DNA of 64,000 nucleotides from Hyphomonas sp. (GTDB lineage: Bacteria > Pseudomonadota > Alphaproteobacteria > Caulobacterales > Hyphomonadaceae), in assembly GCA_016124495.1 (NCBI GenBank), contig WGNP01000012.1, positions 1-64,000 of the forward strand, written 5' to 3'. The translations under genes were made by a program, and so were the position numbers. This document shows positions 61,907 through 64,000 of this stretch, one piece after another; the stretch's first letter is position 1, and every line of letters begins with the position of its first letter. Below the pieces are notes generated by a model. It saw nothing but the letters and a program-made list of their open reading frames with translations, did not search any database and was not told the DNA's origin.

Positions 61907-62711
61907 TCAGGCCAACGTGATTTCCTGTTTCGGGCGCGCGGCCATGTTGAGGGCTTGCGCCGGGCAGGCGGGGCGTCCGAAATGATATCCCTGCAGCTCG
62001 TTGCAGCCAGCCAACTCAAGCATTTTCGCAAGCCGTTCGCCCTCGACACCTTCGGCCACGACGCGCAGGTCAAGGCCCTTTGCCAATTGAACGAGGCCGG
62101 AGATCAGGTGCCCGGCCTTCTGTTCGGGCTGGACGCGTTTCGTCAGTGAGCGGTTGATCTTGACGCAGGTGAAGCCGTAGAATTGCAGACAGGCGAGGCT
62201 GGTGAAGCCGCAGCCGGAATCATCACGGGCAAATCCGGCGCCGATCGCGCGCCTTGCGCGGTCCGGGGCAAGCCCCGCGGTGTCCAGTCCGAGCCTAACC
62301 TGTCGCTCGAAGTCCTGATGGCTGAACCGGACCGGCGGGACGGCCGGGCGAGCGCACGAGCGCTTCGACGCCCACCGTCGTGAAATCCTGCGCATCGACG
62401 AGGGGCGGGTGGACCACATCGAATTCATTCCGGCCGAGGCCGCTGGCGATCCCGCGCTCGATCTGGCGGCGCAGGATGCGTCCTTCTTCGAGAGAAGACC
62501 CATAGGCCTGGCTGCCGCCTTTGCCATTCGCCCTGACCGCATACTTGGCCGTCTCGGCGCGGCGCAGCAGTTCAAACGGGCCGTTCGTATCGGCCTCGGC
62601 AACCGCGATGCCGATGCGCGCGTCGACCTGCAGGCAACGCCCTCTGATCTTGACCGGCGGGGTGAGCCGCCTCAGCGCCTGCTCGGCACATTCGCCCGTG
62701 GTTGCCGCGGC
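61907..62711 (-). pseudogene. GGDEF-EAL protein remnant
   Basis: A truncated and frameshifted c-di-GMP signalling gene. From 62711 leftward one frame gives the end of a GGDEF domain (VDARIGIAVAEADTNGPFEL, ELLRRAETAKYAVRANGKGG) with the GGDEF motif itself missing, then the start of an EAL domain (TTVGVEALVRSPGRPAGPV). After a frameshift near 62320 another frame gives FARDDSGCGFTSLACLQFYG, LRVVAEGVEGERLAKMLELA and ELQGYHFGRP to a stop at 61907. The middle of EAL is deleted. It begins directly at the dnaJ stop codon, so the 5' end was lost at that junction. Confidence 0.8.
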
Positions 62712-63878
62712 CTAGCTCGGGTGCTTCTCGTCGCCGTCGTGGCCGCCCCAGAAGCGCTTGATGCGGCCGAGAAACCCTTCGCTTTCGGGGTGGCAGTCCG
62801 AACCCGTGCAGTCGCAGAACTGGCGCAGCAGTTCCTTCTGCCGGGCCGTCAGGTTCTGCGGGGTCTCGACGAACATCTCGACATACAGGTCGCCCTGGGG
62901 GTTGCCCTGGCGCACGCTGGGCATGCCCTTGCCGCGCAGGCGTAGCTTGCGCCCCGTTTGGGCGCCCTCAGGAATGGCGACCCGGGCGCGGCCGCCGTCG
63001 ATGGTCGGGATCTCGATCTCGCCGCCGAGCGCAGCGGTCGCCATCGGCACCGGCGCGCGGCAATAGAGGTTCGGGCCGTCGCGCTCGAAGATGTCGTGTT
63101 CGACGACTTCGACGAAGATATAGAGGTCACCCTTCGGGCCACCGGCGGTACCGGCCTCCCCCTCGCTGGTCAGACGGATGCGCATGCCGCTTTCGACCCC
63201 GGCCGGGATCTTGACCGATATCTTGCGCTCTTCCTTCACCTGTCCGTGGCCGCCGCAGGTCTTGCACGGTTTGCGGATGACGGTGCCGCGGCCCTGGCAG
63301 ATATGGCAGGTGCGCTCCATCGTGAAGAAGCCCTGCTGGGCCCGCACGCGGCCATGGCCGGCGCAGGTTTCACAGGTTTCCGGCTTGGTGCCGGAGGCGG
63401 CGCCGGTCGCGTCGCAGGGTTTGCACGGCACGGCCTGGGGCACGTGGATGGCTTCGTCCTTGCCGAAATAGGCCTCGGCGAGGGTGATCTCGAGGTCGTA
63501 GCGCAGATCGGCGCCGCGTTGCGGGCCGCCGCGCTTGCGGCCATTGGCGAAGCCGCCGGCACCGCCGAACACCTGGCTGAACAGGTCCTGGAAAATGTCT
63601 TCGGGATTGACGCCCTGGCCGAACGGGCTGCCGCCCGGGGCGCCGCCGCCATTCTCGAAGGCAGCATGGCCGAACCGGTCATAGGCGGCACGTTTCTGCG
63701 CGTCCGACAGAACGGAATAGGCCTCTCCGACTTCCTTGAACTTCTCCTCGGCGGCCTTGTCGCCGGGATTCTGGTCCGGGTGGAATTTCATGGCCAGCTT
63801 GCGATAGGCCGATTTAAGGGCCTTCTCGTCGGCACCGCGTTCCACACCGAGAACGTCGTAATAGTCGCGCTTACTCAT
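62712..63878 (-). CDS. dnaJ: Chaperone protein DnaJ
   Basis: A 388-residue type I Hsp40 co-chaperone of DnaK. The J-domain has HPD at 33-35 ([10 protein letters not shown]), then a Gly/Phe-rich stretch, four CxxCxGxG zinc motifs ([32 protein letters not shown]) and the two C-terminal substrate domains. The end [20 protein letters not shown] adds extra cysteines. Start ATG at 63878. DnaK, usually just upstream, would lie beyond the window; the last 122 bases show no gene. Confidence 0.97.
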   Translation of the reverse strand: MSKRDYYDVLGVERGADEKALKSAYRKLAMKFHPDQNPGDKAAEEKFKEVGEAYSVLSDAQKRAAYDRFGHAAFENGGGAPGGSPFGQGVNPEDIFQDLFSQVFGGAGGFANGRKRGGPQRGADLRYDLEITLAEAYFGKDEAIHVPQAVPCKPCDATGAASGTKPETCETCAGHGRVRAQQGFFTMERTCHICQGRGTVIRKPCKTCGGHGQVKEERKISVKIPAGVESGMRIRLTSEGEAGTAGGPKGDLYIFVEVVEHDIFERDGPNLYCRAPVPMATAALGGEIEIPTIDGGRARVAIPEGAQTGRKLRLRGKGMPSVRQGNPQGDLYVEMFVETPQNLTARQKELLRQFCDCTGSDCHPESEGFLGRIKRFWGGHDGDEKHPS

Positions 63879-64000
63879 AAAGTCGCCGCCAAACCGGAAT
63901 CGTGTGCCCTGAAGCGGGTGATTTGGGGCGTGTCGGTATTGACCGCAAGGGCCTTCCTTCAGGCCCGCAGCGCCGATCAGCTACCGCCGGGAGGAAATCT

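Noticed and set aside
1..64000. CRISPR array, tRNA or rRNA genes, prophage
   Set aside because: No regularly spaced repeats, no cloverleaf-like sequence I could support and no phage structural genes were seen; a tRNA scan could still find one I missed.

Overview
The window looks like a chromosome segment of an alphaproteobacterium, probably near Hyphomonas or other Hyphomonadaceae/Caulobacterales. The grounds are high GC content, MucR, DUF1491 and DUF2336 proteins, a DivJ-like histidine kinase, a MipA/OmpV porin-like protein, and the gene order around radA, cvpA and purF. This placement is inference from gene content; no rRNA or tRNA gene was recognised in the window.

Positions 1-11400 are an accessory region. 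A cut-off IS3-type orfA lies at the left edge. It is followed by a fatty acyl-CoA synthetase, a decayed ISAs1-type transposase and a small lipoprotein. A restriction-modification and defence locus then occupies 3433-9833. On the minus strand it carries a Dcm-like cytosine methyltransferase with its own helix-turn-helix, a Vsr mismatch endonuclease and an MvaI/BcnI-type nuclease. Divergent from these, on the plus strand, are a small protein, a GHKL (MutL/MORC/Hsp90-like) ATPase, an unrecognised 279-residue protein, and the first ten codons of a fourth gene. An intact IS256-family element cuts that fourth gene. On the far side of the element the sequence resumes inside an EAL-domain gene, so the IS marks a deletion junction. 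This locus is the most interesting part of the window.

Positions 11550-31230 are mostly housekeeping and transport: a PilZ protein, a MATE exporter, HU, oxidoreductases, a Kef-type antiporter, purF, an erythromycin-esterase-like lipoprotein, cvpA-radA, a flavoprotein, a YefM-YoeB toxin-antitoxin pair, mlaF-mlaE, alr and an MFS transporter. A cluster of REP-like palindromes flanks the toxin-antitoxin pair.

Positions 31318-41760 hold a DUF2336 gene, then a nine-gene overlapping operon for an Mrp-type cation/proton antiporter. MrpA is not present as one large protein: its C-terminal part is a separate gene and there are three antiporter-like (NuoL/M/N-like) subunits. MucR and a PAS protein follow.

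Positions 41800-64000 carry sufE, an exported protein, the sensor kinase, small lipoproteins, prfC, an ABC-F protein, an OmpV-like protein, a thioesterase, rRNA modification genes (rsuA, rsmC), a hydrolase, a thiolase, a tRNA selenouridine pair (selU and a flavoprotein-selD fusion) and dnaJ. This stretch is rich in decaying genes: an ATP-grasp-like gene with an internal stop, a secreted-protein gene broken at a G5 tract, an orphan 3' fragment, and a GGDEF-EAL remnant abutting dnaJ.
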